The notes below the pieces were generated by a model. The model was not told the origin of the DNA, ran no database searches, and saw only the letters and a program-made list of their open reading frames with translations. Source: CAXTTV01 sp964247295 (lineage in GTDB: Bacteria; Chloroflexota; Ktedonobacteria; Ktedonobacterales; Ktedonobacteraceae). Taken from it: DNA of 14,308 bases. The stretch is taken from NCBI GenBank assembly GCA_964247295.1, contig CAXTTV010000129.1, positions 1-14,308 on the forward strand. Direction: 5' to 3'. The translations under genes were made by a program, and so were the position numbers. This document shows, one piece after another, positions 1-7,299 of the stretch. Positions within the stretch are counted from its first letter, which is position 1; each line of letters begins with the position of its first letter.

Positions 1-264
1 CCGCTGCGGCGGCCCGAAAGGCTGGGCCCATGCCCAAACAGGCTTTTTCTACCCACAAGACGCACCTGGAGCACAAGGAAAGGCTCTTCAAATGACCATG
101 AAGGGTTTCTTGGTCACGCAACGGCTGCGGCGTGAGTGCAGAGCCCCATGCCGCTTTGGCTCGTGAGGGCTCCACCGTCCACCGCTTGAAGGAGCCTTTT
201 CTTTCTGCTACTGGAAAAAATGAACTGCATCCAAAACGTATAAAACGTCTTTTTATGATGGTGC
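1..264. other. Left-edge segment with no assignable gene
   Basis: All three forward frames are open at the left edge and close at stop codons at 133, 168 and 93-95. None of the three short peptides is recognisable, so the tail of a gene starting outside the window cannot be excluded or named. The first 200 bases are GC-rich and hairpin-rich (see 75-203). From about 205 the sequence becomes AT-rich and contains two copies of AAAACGT, two bases apart, just before the proS promoter. These could be a regulator site, but nothing else supports that. Confidence 0.4.
75..203. other. Strongly structured segment, possible noncoding RNA
   Basis: Bases 75-91 pair with 186-203 in a stem of about 16-17 bp, with one G-U pair and one bulged G. 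Inside the closed loop are a perfect 6-bp hairpin (93-98 with 111-116), a 4-5 bp stem (CACGC near 115-119 with GCGTG 130-134) and GAGCCC 141-146 with GGGCTC 167-172, so the fold would be a multibranched RNA. A pyrimidine-rich tract (CTTTTCTTTCTG) follows the closing stem, as at an RNA 3' end. No known family was recognised. A complex terminator for an upstream gene is an alternative reading. Confidence 0.4.
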
Positions 265-293
265 TTGACAGTAATCCGCTCTTCGTATATGCT
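265..293 (+). promoter_or_regulatory. Sigma-70-type promoter of the proS leader
   Basis: A perfect -35 box TTGACA (265-270) is followed after 17 bp by a -10 box TATGCT (288-293). The transcript would start near 300, about 25 bases before the first T-box helix, which fits a T-box leader well. Confidence 0.8.
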
Positions 294-324
294 TAGCTTA
301 ATACTGAAAAACAGATATGTCGCG

Positions 325-587
325 AAGAACAGGATTAGTAGACGCTGCGCGTTTCAACAGCGAGCCGGGATGGTGCAAGCCGGCGATCCAGCCCGCCCGT
401 CGAACCCACCTGTGAGCCGTCAACGATTTGAGAAGTTGACCGGTCCCTGTCCTCGACCGTTATCTTTGAGTTTGCCAGCTATAATAAGCTGACATAAAAA
501 GTGGGTCCTCTTTTCTTAATAATCGAGGATCAAAAAAGGTGGTACCACGGGTGGAATGCTCGTCCTTATCGAGGGGCGGGTTTTTTT
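325..587 (+). promoter_or_regulatory. T-box leader, proline-specific, controlling proS
   Basis: T-box leaders sense uncharged tRNA and allow transcription of the matching synthetase gene. Stem I is closed by ACAGG 329-333 with CCTGT 409-413. It contains AGTA (337-340) and the conserved distal block around 359-384. The specifier loop reads GAA-CCC-A, placing a proline codon CCC at 405-407 before the usual purine. Further hairpins are 419-424/435-440, 441-445/455-459 and stem III 504-510/525-531. The antiterminator is canonical: AAGG 536-539 pairs with CCTT 564-567, ACG 547-549 with CGT 561-563, leaving bulge TGGTACC 540-546. Its TGGT would pair with a tRNA ending in ACCA, consistent with tRNA-Pro. 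The downstream proS gene agrees with the CCC specifier. Confidence 0.95.
559..587 (+). terminator. Terminator arm of the proS T-box
   Basis: CTCGTCC (559-565) pairs with GGGCGGG (574-580), using two G-U pairs, and is followed by seven T residues (581-587). The left arm shares bases 561-565 with the antiterminator, so the two folds exclude each other. Confidence 0.85.
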
Positions 588-797
588 ATGTTTCTTTTTT
601 TTGATAGAATATATGCTCTGTTTTTCGATAGAAGGTGGTACATCTTTGGGTTTTCACAGATATTCCATTGGACATATTATGCTCCTTACCTTTTAAATCA
701 GGGCATGCTTTGAGCTTTTTTGATACCCGGATCAAATTGTTAAAGGCCATGATGTGTCGACCGTATAAAGTTCCTAGAAAGAGTGAGAGAGGGATCT

Positions 798-2249
798 ATG
801 GCAGACGAGTCCAAGTTTGTTGAGGAGATCGTCGATCAGGACGATAATTTTTCGCAGTGGTATAACCAGGTGGTTCGTAAGGCCGAGCTGGCCGATTACG
901 CTCCGGTTCGCGGTTGCATGATTATTCGTCCCTATGGTTATGCGATGTGGGAGAATATTCAGGCGCTGATGGATGCCCGTTTCAAGGAGACGGATGTGGT
1001 GAATGCCTACTTTCCCCTGTTGATCCCACGCAGCTTTTTTGAGAAAGAGGCCGAGCATATCGAGGGCTTCGCGCCAGAGCTGGCCTGGGTGACTCAGGGT
1101 GGTGGTGAGGAACTGGAGGAACCCTTGGCGATCCGCCCGACCAGCGAGACGATTGTTGGTCATAGCTACGCCCGCTGGATTCAAAGCTACCGCGATCTTC
1201 CGGTACTCATCAATCAATGGAATAATGTGATGCGCTGGGAGAAGCGGACAACTCTGTTCCTGCGGACCTCGGAGTTTCTCTGGCAGGAGGGACATACCGC
1301 CCACCGCACCGCTGAAGAGGCCGAGGAGCGCACCCGGATGATGCTTGAGGTTTACCGTCAGTTCGCCGAAGAGGATGCGGCGATCCCGGTAATCGCTGGC
1401 CGCAAGAGCGAGAACGAGAAGTTCGCCGGCGCGCAACGTACCTATTCGATTGAGGCGCTGATGGGTGATGGCAAGGCCCTTCAAGCCGGGACCAGCCATT
1501 ATCTGGGCGATAACTTCGCGCGCAGCTTCGATATCCAGTTTCTGGACGCCGATGGGCAGCGCAAGTTCTGCCACACCACAAGTTGGGGTGTCAGCACCCG
1601 CATGATCGGCGGGATCATTATGGTCCATGGCGATAAGTCGGGCTTGATGCTGCCGCCGCGCATCGCGCCGTATCAGGTGGTGATTGTGCCGATCTGGCGT
1701 AAAGAAGCCGATAAGGTTGCCGTGACCGAGATGATTGAGCGCGTCCGCAAGATCCTCAAGGGCAAGGTCCGTATCAAGGTGGATCTGACCGATAATACGC
1801 CGGGCTGGAAGTATAACGAGTGGGAGATGCGCGGGGTGCCGCTGCGGATGGAGATTGGTCCCCGCGACGCTCAGAATAATAGTGTGATGCTGGTCCGCCG
1901 CGATAACCGCGTCAAGGAGTCGGTCCCGGTGGACGGCCTGGCGGCTCGTTTGCCGGAGCTGCTGGAGCAGATCCAGAAGGATATGTATCAGCGCGCCCTG
2001 GCCTTCCGCGAGGAGAATACTCACTATACCGAGAGCTACGAGGAGTTCAAAGAGATTATCGCCGAGAAGCGCGGCTTCGTTCGCGTCAAGTGGGCCGAGG
2101 ATAGCGCCGCCGAACTGGCGATCAAAGAAGAGACCAAAGCAACTCTGCGCTGTATCCCCTTGGAGCAGCCAGAGGGCGGGGTGACCGGCAAGTGTATCTA
2201 CACTGGCAAGCCGGCCACCTGCGAAGCCATCTTCGCCCGCGCGTATTAG
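798..2249 (+). CDS. proS: Prolyl-tRNA synthetase, archaeal/eukaryotic type
   Basis: Charges tRNA-Pro with proline in the cytoplasm. The 483-residue protein has the class II catalytic core: AIRPTSE at 111-117, motif 2 RTSEFLWQEGHTAH at 156-169 and motif 3 GVSTRMIG at 264-271. An anticodon-binding domain spans about 288-390 and a C-terminal zinc-domain-like region follows, ending in Tyr. It lacks the long editing insertion of the E. coli-type enzyme, and its length fits the short Thermus/archaeal class. Only a few cysteines (around RCIP and GKCIYTGKPATC) remain in the C-terminal domain, so zinc binding may be partial or lost. ATG 798 is chosen because a purine-rich ribosome site (GAGAGAGGGA) lies just upstream; an in-frame GTG at 783 lies within that site. 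Between the T-box and the start, 588-797 holds a TTTGAT/ATCAAA hairpin (719-736) and a weak -10-like TATTAT at 675-680. Confidence 0.97.
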   Translation: MADESKFVEEIVDQDDNFSQWYNQVVRKAELADYAPVRGCMIIRPYGYAMWENIQALMDARFKETDVVNAYFPLLIPRSFFEKEAEHIEGFAPELAWVTQGGGEELEEPLAIRPTSETIVGHSYARWIQSYRDLPVLINQWNNVMRWEKRTTLFLRTSEFLWQEGHTAHRTAEEAEERTRMMLEVYRQFAEEDAAIPVIAGRKSENEKFAGAQRTYSIEALMGDGKALQAGTSHYLGDNFARSFDIQFLDADGQRKFCHTTSWGVSTRMIGGIIMVHGDKSGLMLPPRIAPYQVVIVPIWRKEADKVAVTEMIERVRKILKGKVRIKVDLTDNTPGWKYNEWEMRGVPLRMEIGPRDAQNNSVMLVRRDNRVKESVPVDGLAARLPELLEQIQKDMYQRALAFREENTHYTESYEEFKEIIAEKRGFVRVKWAEDSAAELAIKEETKATLRCIPLEQPEGGVTGKCIYTGKPATCEAIFARAY

Positions 2250-2299
2250 TAGGAACGCCGCGAAGCATGCGTACCAAAATATTGGTGCTGCGCCCGTGA

Positions 2300-2340
2300 A
2301 AGCCCCTTCCCAGAGCTTATGGTTCGCGGGAAGGGGGCTT
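2300..2340. terminator. Convergent hairpin, possible bidirectional terminator
   Basis: AAGCCCCTTCCC (2300-2311) pairs with GGGAAGGGGGCTT (2328-2340) with one bulged G. It lies 50 bp after proS and overlaps the last codons of the convergent membrane-protein gene, whose KPPSREP tail is encoded by one arm. Neither side has a long T-run, so termination may be inefficient or factor-assisted. Confidence 0.5.
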
Positions 2341-2994
2341 AAGTAACAGACTGACCAGGAGCAGCCAGAGCTCGAATAGAATAAACGCGCCGTTGTAGAT
2401 CGGTCCAGCCGGCAGAAAGAGTCCATTGTGGATCATCAGGCAGAGGCTGGCGAGGATCTGCACCGGCGTAACCAGGACGATCCCAAATAGCCCGAGCCAT
2501 CTCACCAGTGATTTCCCGCGCGAGAGCAGCAGTGAGGCGCTCCCTACCAGGACCGCCGCCAACACTGTATTGGTGGTGAAGCCCATATCTGTGAGATCCG
2601 CTAAAAAGGTGAGGAGCCTCGGATCTGCATCGGTCCTTGCCAGCCCTGGCAGAGATTGGATCAGGCCGCTAAAGATCAGATAGATCAGCCCCCAGCCCAG
2701 ACCCGCCAGCAGAGCCACTGTTTGTAGATGACTTCTGTTCTGGCCCGTCTGGCGCAAAGCTCCGTATAGATAGCCTAGAAACAAGTAGAACAGGCCAATT
2801 CCCAGAATCCCCAGATACGTCACAATCTGGAAGCGCGTACCATACTGCTGGTAATAGCTAATAAGCTCGGTGGCGGGAGCCCCATAGACCGGTGGTGGCG
2901 GTAACAGGCCCAATGGCAGCACCCCAATCAAAATATAGAGCAGGCCGCTGATCATCAGCATACGATCAGACATCCGGATTTTCATGTGTACCAT
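2317..2994 (-). CDS. Polytopic membrane protein of unknown function
   Basis: A 225-residue protein with about six hydrophobic helices (roughly residues 13-32, 54-78, 90-112, 138-158, 166-188 and 200-219), so an inner-membrane protein. No catalytic or binding motif was recognised. The general look is that of small DUF4386-like membrane proteins, but this is only an impression. ATG 2994 is preceded by AGGA, whose bases overlap the stop codon region of the upstream gene 9 bp away, so the two genes are very likely co-transcribed and perhaps translationally coupled. A second in-frame ATG four codons on is possible. Confidence 0.75.
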   Translation of the reverse strand: MVHMKIRMSDRMLMISGLLYILIGVLPLGLLPPPPVYGAPATELISYYQQYGTRFQIVTYLGILGIGLFYLFLGYLYGALRQTGQNRSHLQTVALLAGLGWGLIYLIFSGLIQSLPGLARTDADPRLLTFLADLTDMGFTTNTVLAAVLVGSASLLLSRGKSLVRWLGLFGIVLVTPVQILASLCLMIHNGLFLPAGPIYNGAFILFELWLLLVSLLLKPPSREP

Positions 2995-3003
2995 TTTTAG
3001 ATC

Positions 3004-4035
3004 CTACCAGAATGCCGGTACGTGGACTCTGGGAATCGGCTGATCGCGGCGCGCGGCCTCAGCCTTAAGACGGGGAGTAAGTGTAAAGCCATTCTGAAGA
3101 AATCCTAGCCCTCCACTGATCCGTGAGCCGCTGATACTCCAATCCGCCAGCGCGCGCTCAACTTGAAAAATAAGATGATCGCCCTCGGCCTCAACTGATC
3201 CCACAAAGGTCTTATTTTCTTGAGAGGCGAAAATCTCGGGATGGGTATGGAAAGTCAAGCAGCCTGATCCTTGCATTGCAAAAGGCATATTGGTTGGCAT
3301 CTGAAGCCTAAAGCCTGGATCTTTTACAGTTATGGTCTCGGCTCTCAGCGAGACAGGATAACCCTCCTCATCGACGGTTGTGAGGGTTGGTAGACCCAAC
3401 ATCTCGATCGCGTGAGTAGCATTCGCGTGCCAATCTTGAGGCGCCTCTCGCCAGGCTGGGGGCTGTTTGCCAGTAGGTGCTGGATCTGAGGGGCGCGACT
3501 TGAAAGCTTCCGTGGCATGCCAGATCTGTGGCGGCTGAGAGAGATCCCCCAGGGGCCACCAGAAGATCTTTGTGGGCTGGACCTGGAGCCAGATCCGCGT
3601 GAAATACCAGGGCAACTGCTTTAGCAACAGAGCTGGCGCGCCCTTAAGGCCGGCAGGCGACTTGATAAGTGAAAGATAAAGATAACGGTCCATATTTGAC
3701 TGAAGATCGGCATCGCGTACCGAAGCCAGCCCCTGCACCAGCACAAGCGGCGGTTGTGTTAGACCGGACCCGATGGGATCGGAGTAAAGCATCGCCACTT
3801 TAGGATTGCGGCGCGCTCGCTCGGCCTTCGCGGGATAAGTCAGGCCAGTTGAGACATCCAGCGTCTGCTCATCATCGCCGATATAGGGCGTAAGTGGCTG
3901 GGTGATTGGCAGGCCGGCGCGGGTCAGCGTTGTAAACTCGCAGGTAATAGCCTGCTCAAAAAGCGGTAGAACCTCAGTGGGCCAGTGAGCGGGGTTTTTC
4001 TCAATCCTCGGCAATGGTGGAATGGGTGGTTTCAC
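3004..4035 (-). CDS. PNPOx-like flavin-binding split-barrel protein, two domains
   Basis: A 343-residue cytoplasmic protein whose two halves each look like a pyridoxamine-5'-phosphate-oxidase-like FMN-binding split barrel. The first (about 20-110) has CEFTTLTRAGLPITQPLTPYI and the NPKVAMLYSDP strand. The second (about 207-300) has LPTLTTVDEEGYPVSLRAETI. Such proteins usually bind FMN, F420 or haem and act as oxidoreductases, but the substrate cannot be read here and this is not the classical PdxH enzyme. The start is GTG at 4035, supported by GGAGG seven bases upstream. It is the first gene of a pair with the membrane protein downstream. Confidence 0.8.
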   Translation of the reverse strand: MKPPIPPLPRIEKNPAHWPTEVLPLFEQAITCEFTTLTRAGLPITQPLTPYIGDDEQTLDVSTGLTYPAKAERARRNPKVAMLYSDPIGSGLTQPPLVLVQGLASVRDADLQSNMDRYLYLSLIKSPAGLKGAPALLLKQLPWYFTRIWLQVQPTKIFWWPLGDLSQPPQIWHATEAFKSRPSDPAPTGKQPPAWREAPQDWHANATHAIEMLGLPTLTTVDEEGYPVSLRAETITVKDPGFRLQMPTNMPFAMQGSGCLTFHTHPEIFASQENKTFVGSVEAEGDHLIFQVERALADWSISGSRISGGLGFLQNGFTLTPRLKAEAARRDQPIPRVHVPAFW

Positions 4036-4070
4036 AGATCATCCTCCCTGATGAAATAGTCGTAGTGCAT

Positions 4071-4107
4071 CCTATAAAAAATGCACCTCATATAGGTAAT
4101 CATACCT
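4071..4107 (-). promoter_or_regulatory. Possible promoter/operator before the PNPOx-like gene
   Basis: Read leftward, a -10-like TATAGG (4071-4076) lies 17 bp from a weak -35-like TTACCT (4094-4099). The -35 overlaps a perfect inverted repeat AGGTA-ATCA-TACCT (4094-4107) that could bind a repressor. TGCAT/ATGCA (4066-4070, 4080-4084) flanks the -10. Weak evidence. Confidence 0.3.
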
Positions 4108-4186
4108 GAAATGATGAAGGAGTTGCCGTATCCCCTCCTTCTACTGCCGAGTACAGGCCATCAAGCTACGTGGGAAGCAGGCCTTT

Positions 4187-4846
4187 TTAGCCTCGATTTT
4201 CTTTACGAACCAACCCCTGTTGCCAGGCCATTACCGCTGCCTGTGTCCTATCTACCATATGAAGTTTGCTAAAAATATTGCTGATATATCCCTTAACCGT
4301 CTTCTCACTAATTATCAGCTTCTGAGCGATTAAGGCATTCGAGAGGCCGTCGGCGATCAGACATAGCACTTCAAGCTCACGCTTGCTTAATTCGGTAAAG
4401 ATATTCGGGCCATTTGTGTGATCTCTATGAAGCTCGCGAACCACCCGTGAAGCTACGCGAGGATGCAGCACCGACTCGCCCTTCGCAGCCTTGCGGATCG
4501 TATCGATCAAATCGTCCGGGTCGATATCTTTGAGAACATAGGAGAGGGCTCCAGCCCGCAGAGCCGGGAAGATATAGTCGTCATCGTGAAATGAGGTAAG
4601 GACAATAATTTTGGTATGGGGACTGACCTATTTTAACTGTCGAGTTGCCTGGACATCGCCCATACCCGGCATCGCCAGATCCATCAGCACCACATCCAGT
4701 ACCAGATTGGCAGCCATCTGGATCGCCATCTCTCCCGAATCTGCCTCGCCCACAACTGTGAAATCCGGTTCCAGTTCCAGAAAGGATCGTACACCATTGC
4801 GTACTAATTTATGGTCATCGATAAGTAAAATGTTTATTTGGTCCAT
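4187..4846 (-). pseudogene. NarL/FixJ response regulator interrupted by an in-frame amber codon
   Basis: Read through, the frame gives a 219-codon NarL-type regulator of normal length. The receiver has DD at 10-11, phosphoacceptor Asp56 (VVLMDLAMPG), Thr84 (VLTSF) and Lys106 (YVLKD). A LuxR-type helix-turn-helix (LSKRELEVLCLIADGLSN...SEKTVKGYISNIFSKL) fills the C-terminus. Codon 73 is TAG (4628-4630): ATRQLK-stop-VSPHTKIIVLTSF. Both sides lie in the same frame with no lost bases, so one substitution explains it, probably CAG(Gln) to TAG. Without suppression the product is a 72-residue receiver fragment. An internal start (TTG near 4510) could give an HTH-only protein. The adjacent kinase is also broken, which favours decay over recoding; a sequencing error is possible. 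Receiver residues 63-64 are GD where the family often has DG. Confidence 0.9.
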
Positions 4847-4896
4847 CGTTGCCCTCTTTTCTGCTCAGGAACGTATGTATTTATATATTTCTACTT

Positions 4897-6067
4897 TTAC
4901 ATCACCTGCTGATTAATTAAGACAGGTTCTCGCTCACAACGTATCACTAGGGTTGTGTCAGATTCCGGCTTGCTTTGCATCGCAAGCTGGCCTCCCAGGG
5001 GTTCTAAGCGCTCGCGCATAGAACGCAGGCCCACTCCCCGCCCATCTTTTGTTTCTAACTCAAAGCATTTACCATCATCCACAATGCAGAGCGTCACCAT
5101 CTGCTGATCACAATTGAGGAGGAGTTGGACGTTATGCGCCTGGCTATGGCGGAGCACGTTTGATAAGGCTTCCTCAACCGAAGGTGTAACAGGTAGAAGT
5201 TCCCCAAAATGAAGATGGGCCGAGATCTCTGTACGTCGTGACCAGCGGTCTATGAGTTCCTGCAACGCCCTGGGCAGGCCCTTCTCCTCAAGCGTGAGCG
5301 GTCGGAGCTCGTTAATTAGTGAGGTCATCTCCTGTTGCGTCTGGCGTAGTAGCTCTTCCGCCTCATCCAGGCGGGATTGAGCCTGAGGAGCATTCTGGAC
5401 CATCAATTTTTTAGCCGCGCGTACCTGCATCGTCGTCGCGAAGATTTGTTGCTTGACACTATCATGGAGATCGCGAGCCAGACGGTTGCGCTCCTCTAAT
5501 ACTGCTAGTTGGTGCCGGGTCTCTAGAACATTTTGAAGCTGTTCCGCCATCCGATTGAGTTGTTGAGAGAGCTGCCCAACCTCATCGCTGGAGCTGTCCT
5601 TTGCGAAGGTAGAGAAATCACCGGTACTCCATCTATCTACAATCACCGAGAGGAGACGGAAGCGTTTCGTAAAGATCTTCGCCGCGAAAAAGCCAAAGAG
5701 TGTCCCACAGAAACCACTGAAAATCAGGATGAGAACGGTAAAGCCGGTCAGGCAGAATAGAGGTAAAGAAATCCTGTGAGATCTGTGGATGATAAGCCAT
5801 CAGAATCACCGCGCCAACTACGGCATCATTATCCTTAAACACCGGCATAACTGAAATCAGCGTCTCATTCGCCTCAGCGGATGTTTGCCTTGTTGGATCA
5901 ACAAAGTCACCAACCGGAAGAGAAAGCGCCTTTTGAAGGTGGGAGATCGCCTGACGCGGCAATCTCGTCTGCATCGCTGCCACATTAGGGACCGGATGTG
6001 CACCGAGCGAGGCAAGCACTTTCCCTTGACTATCAACTACTACAAGCATTCGCTGAACAGTGCTTTA
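4897..6067 (-). pseudogene. NarL-type sensor histidine kinase, truncated and frameshifted
   Basis: Two frames together make most of a kinase. The right part (from about 6067, ATG 6049) has a sensor-like segment (RMLVVVDSQGKVLASLG) and reads to about 5760. There the frame shifts by one base; the second frame continues with a membrane helix (LTGFTVLILIFSGFCGTLFGFFAAKIF), a HAMP-like linker (RWSTGDFSTFAKDSSSDEVGQLSQQL), HisKA_3 (NRLARDLHDSVKQQI) and an ATPase domain to 4897. Removing one T near 5760 restores the frame. The N-terminus, normally with a first membrane helix, is missing: an in-frame stop lies at 6065-6067 and the next gene ends 27 bp away. The ATPase N-box looks about eight residues short (SVEEALSNVLRH) and the usual DNGxGF reads DDGKCF. 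It is the presumed partner of the regulator 50 bp downstream. Confidence 0.88.
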
Positions 6068-6093
6068 TTAATCGGGTACAGATTATTGTTTGA

Positions 6094-6951
6094 TCACGGG
6101 TGAGTAACCATCTCCAGTTCTTTTTGCCAGTATCGGGTTGGGGGCAGGGCCCGCCAGGGATTAGAGGCGACCGTATAGGGGGTCGCATAAACCCAGCCAG
6201 CGTAACGCTTCCGAGCGAGTGCGATCGCGCTTTGTAGGTTCGTGGCGCTGGTAGCGTGGATCAGGTGCCAGAAGCGATTGACTGCATAATGCGTAACCCA
6301 ATCCGCCGGTTTCCAGTGCTGATAAGCGGCATAGGTATCTTCAAAATTTATAATGATATCCCCGGCATTCATATAGCATTGTGAGGGATTGGTGCCTGGA
6401 TTAAGCACAACCAATCCGTGATACCTTCGCTTAATATAGTTGTGCAGTGGCTGATAATAGGTGTCGCGGAGCCCACAATCGGTGCCCACCTCATCGATAA
6501 AGATCCCATCCAGATCGGGATACCAGTGATAATATCTGTCAATATCCTTCTCCACAGCCATTAATGTTCTGACGGCATTCACAGTTCCACCGTAAGAGGT
6601 TGAGACATAAGCGATTACTCGGATGCCTTTTTGTCTGGTAGTGGTGATCTGACGGGCGTAGTTAGGATCTCTAGCCATCCCTGGTCCACTATTGGGATTA
6701 ACAATCGCGATCCCGGTCGCAGACGCACTCTGTTCCAATGGAAGCCAGTCCTGACCGGGATAAAAGTAGGCTGGAACCGCGATCTTCAAATAGCCCGAGC
6801 CCGAGAACGTGTTTTCTGGCTCTAATCTGGCCTGTTGATCATCAAAAGCGATAGGTGATGTATTCATAAAAAAGCCCACCATGAGAATCTTGATACCTAT
6901 AGGCATACATAGTAGCCCGAAACTTCTTAAGAACCGGTCTCGATAGAGCAT
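6094..6951 (-). CDS. Spherulation-specific family 4-like secreted/anchored protein
   Basis: About 285 residues. An N-terminal basic and hydrophobic stretch (YRDRFLRSFGLLCMPIGIKILMVGFFM) looks like a signal peptide or signal anchor, so the rest should lie outside the membrane. The mature part resembles Spherulin-4/spherulation-specific family 4, a TIM-barrel group related to glycoside hydrolases: IAVPAYFYPG, GIAIVNPNSGPG, GIRVIAYVSTSYGG, DGIFIDEVGTD (a plausible acidic catalytic site) and a Trp/Tyr-rich C-terminus. The substrate is unknown; polysaccharide is a family-based guess. ATG 6951 is preferred because AAGG lies nine bases upstream. GTG 6972 and ATG 6960 are in frame but lack a well-spaced ribosome site. 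Its 3' end abuts the kinase remnant, so the two may share a rearrangement junction. Confidence 0.8.
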   Translation of the reverse strand: MLYRDRFLRSFGLLCMPIGIKILMVGFFMNTSPIAFDDQQARLEPENTFSGSGYLKIAVPAYFYPGQDWLPLEQSASATGIAIVNPNSGPGMARDPNYARQITTTRQKGIRVIAYVSTSYGGTVNAVRTLMAVEKDIDRYYHWYPDLDGIFIDEVGTDCGLRDTYYQPLHNYIKRRYHGLVVLNPGTNPSQCYMNAGDIIINFEDTYAAYQHWKPADWVTHYAVNRFWHLIHATSATNLQSAIALARKRYAGWVYATPYTVASNPWRALPPTRYWQKELEMVTHP

Positions 6952-7080
6952 CAGGGACATCCTTATGTACACCAGACAGGGATATATATCTTTCTATCGA
7001 CAGGTTTTGTTTTATCTTATTAGGGAGTGGTGAGAGGAGAGGGAAAGCAGGTACGAGAATAGTTCAGATAGAGAAAGGCA

Positions 7081-7108
7081 TAAAAAAGAGCCCTTTCCCT
7101 GGCTCCTT
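7081..7108 (-). terminator. Orphan rho-independent terminator in a divergent region
   Basis: Read leftward, GAGCC (7105-7101) and GGCTC (7092-7088) form a stem, extendable by G-U and A-U pairs, with an 8-base loop. Six T residues follow. It sits between two divergent genes, so neither annotated gene ends here. It could end an antisense transcript, a small RNA, or act as an attenuator in the long leader of the leftward gene. Confidence 0.65.
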
Positions 7109-7177
7109 ATGATCGTATGAATATATACTACTATATTTATCCCTAAAAATCAAGGAATTTAGAGATATATCAAAAAA

Positions 7178-7205
7178 TTGACATTACACTAAATTTCGAT
7201 ATACT
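7178..7205 (+). promoter_or_regulatory. Promoter of the thioesterase gene
   Basis: TTGACA (7178-7183), 16 bp, TATACT (7200-7205): a near-consensus sigma-70-type promoter about 95 bp before the ATG. In the leader an inverted repeat AAACC-N8-GGTTT (7245-7262) could be an operator or a weak hairpin. Confidence 0.75.
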
Positions 7206-7299
7206 TCTTTTTTAAGGCTAGTTGATTTACTGTTTTTGATATAAAAACCGATCAATTGGTTTGGTTTTCGGCGTTATTTAAAGAGGAAGGAAACCTGAT

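Noticed and set aside
631..641. A second AAGGTGGTAC like the T-box core
   Set aside because: It lacks the following ACC-ACG/CGT pairing, a terminator and stem I, so a tandem T-box is not supported.
265..713. Short open frames over the proS leader
   Set aside because: They start at the -35 box or run through the T-box; the RNA structure explains the sequence better.
774..2426. A 550-codon open frame on the minus strand opposite proS
   Set aside because: It mirrors the codon pattern of the well-supported proS gene, has no recognisable domain, and begins inside another gene; it is an antisense shadow.
4187..6067. Programmed readthrough and frameshifting of the two-component genes
   Set aside because: Three or more independent lesions in one system, including a lost N-terminus, fit gene decay better; no slippery site or stimulatory structure was recognised.
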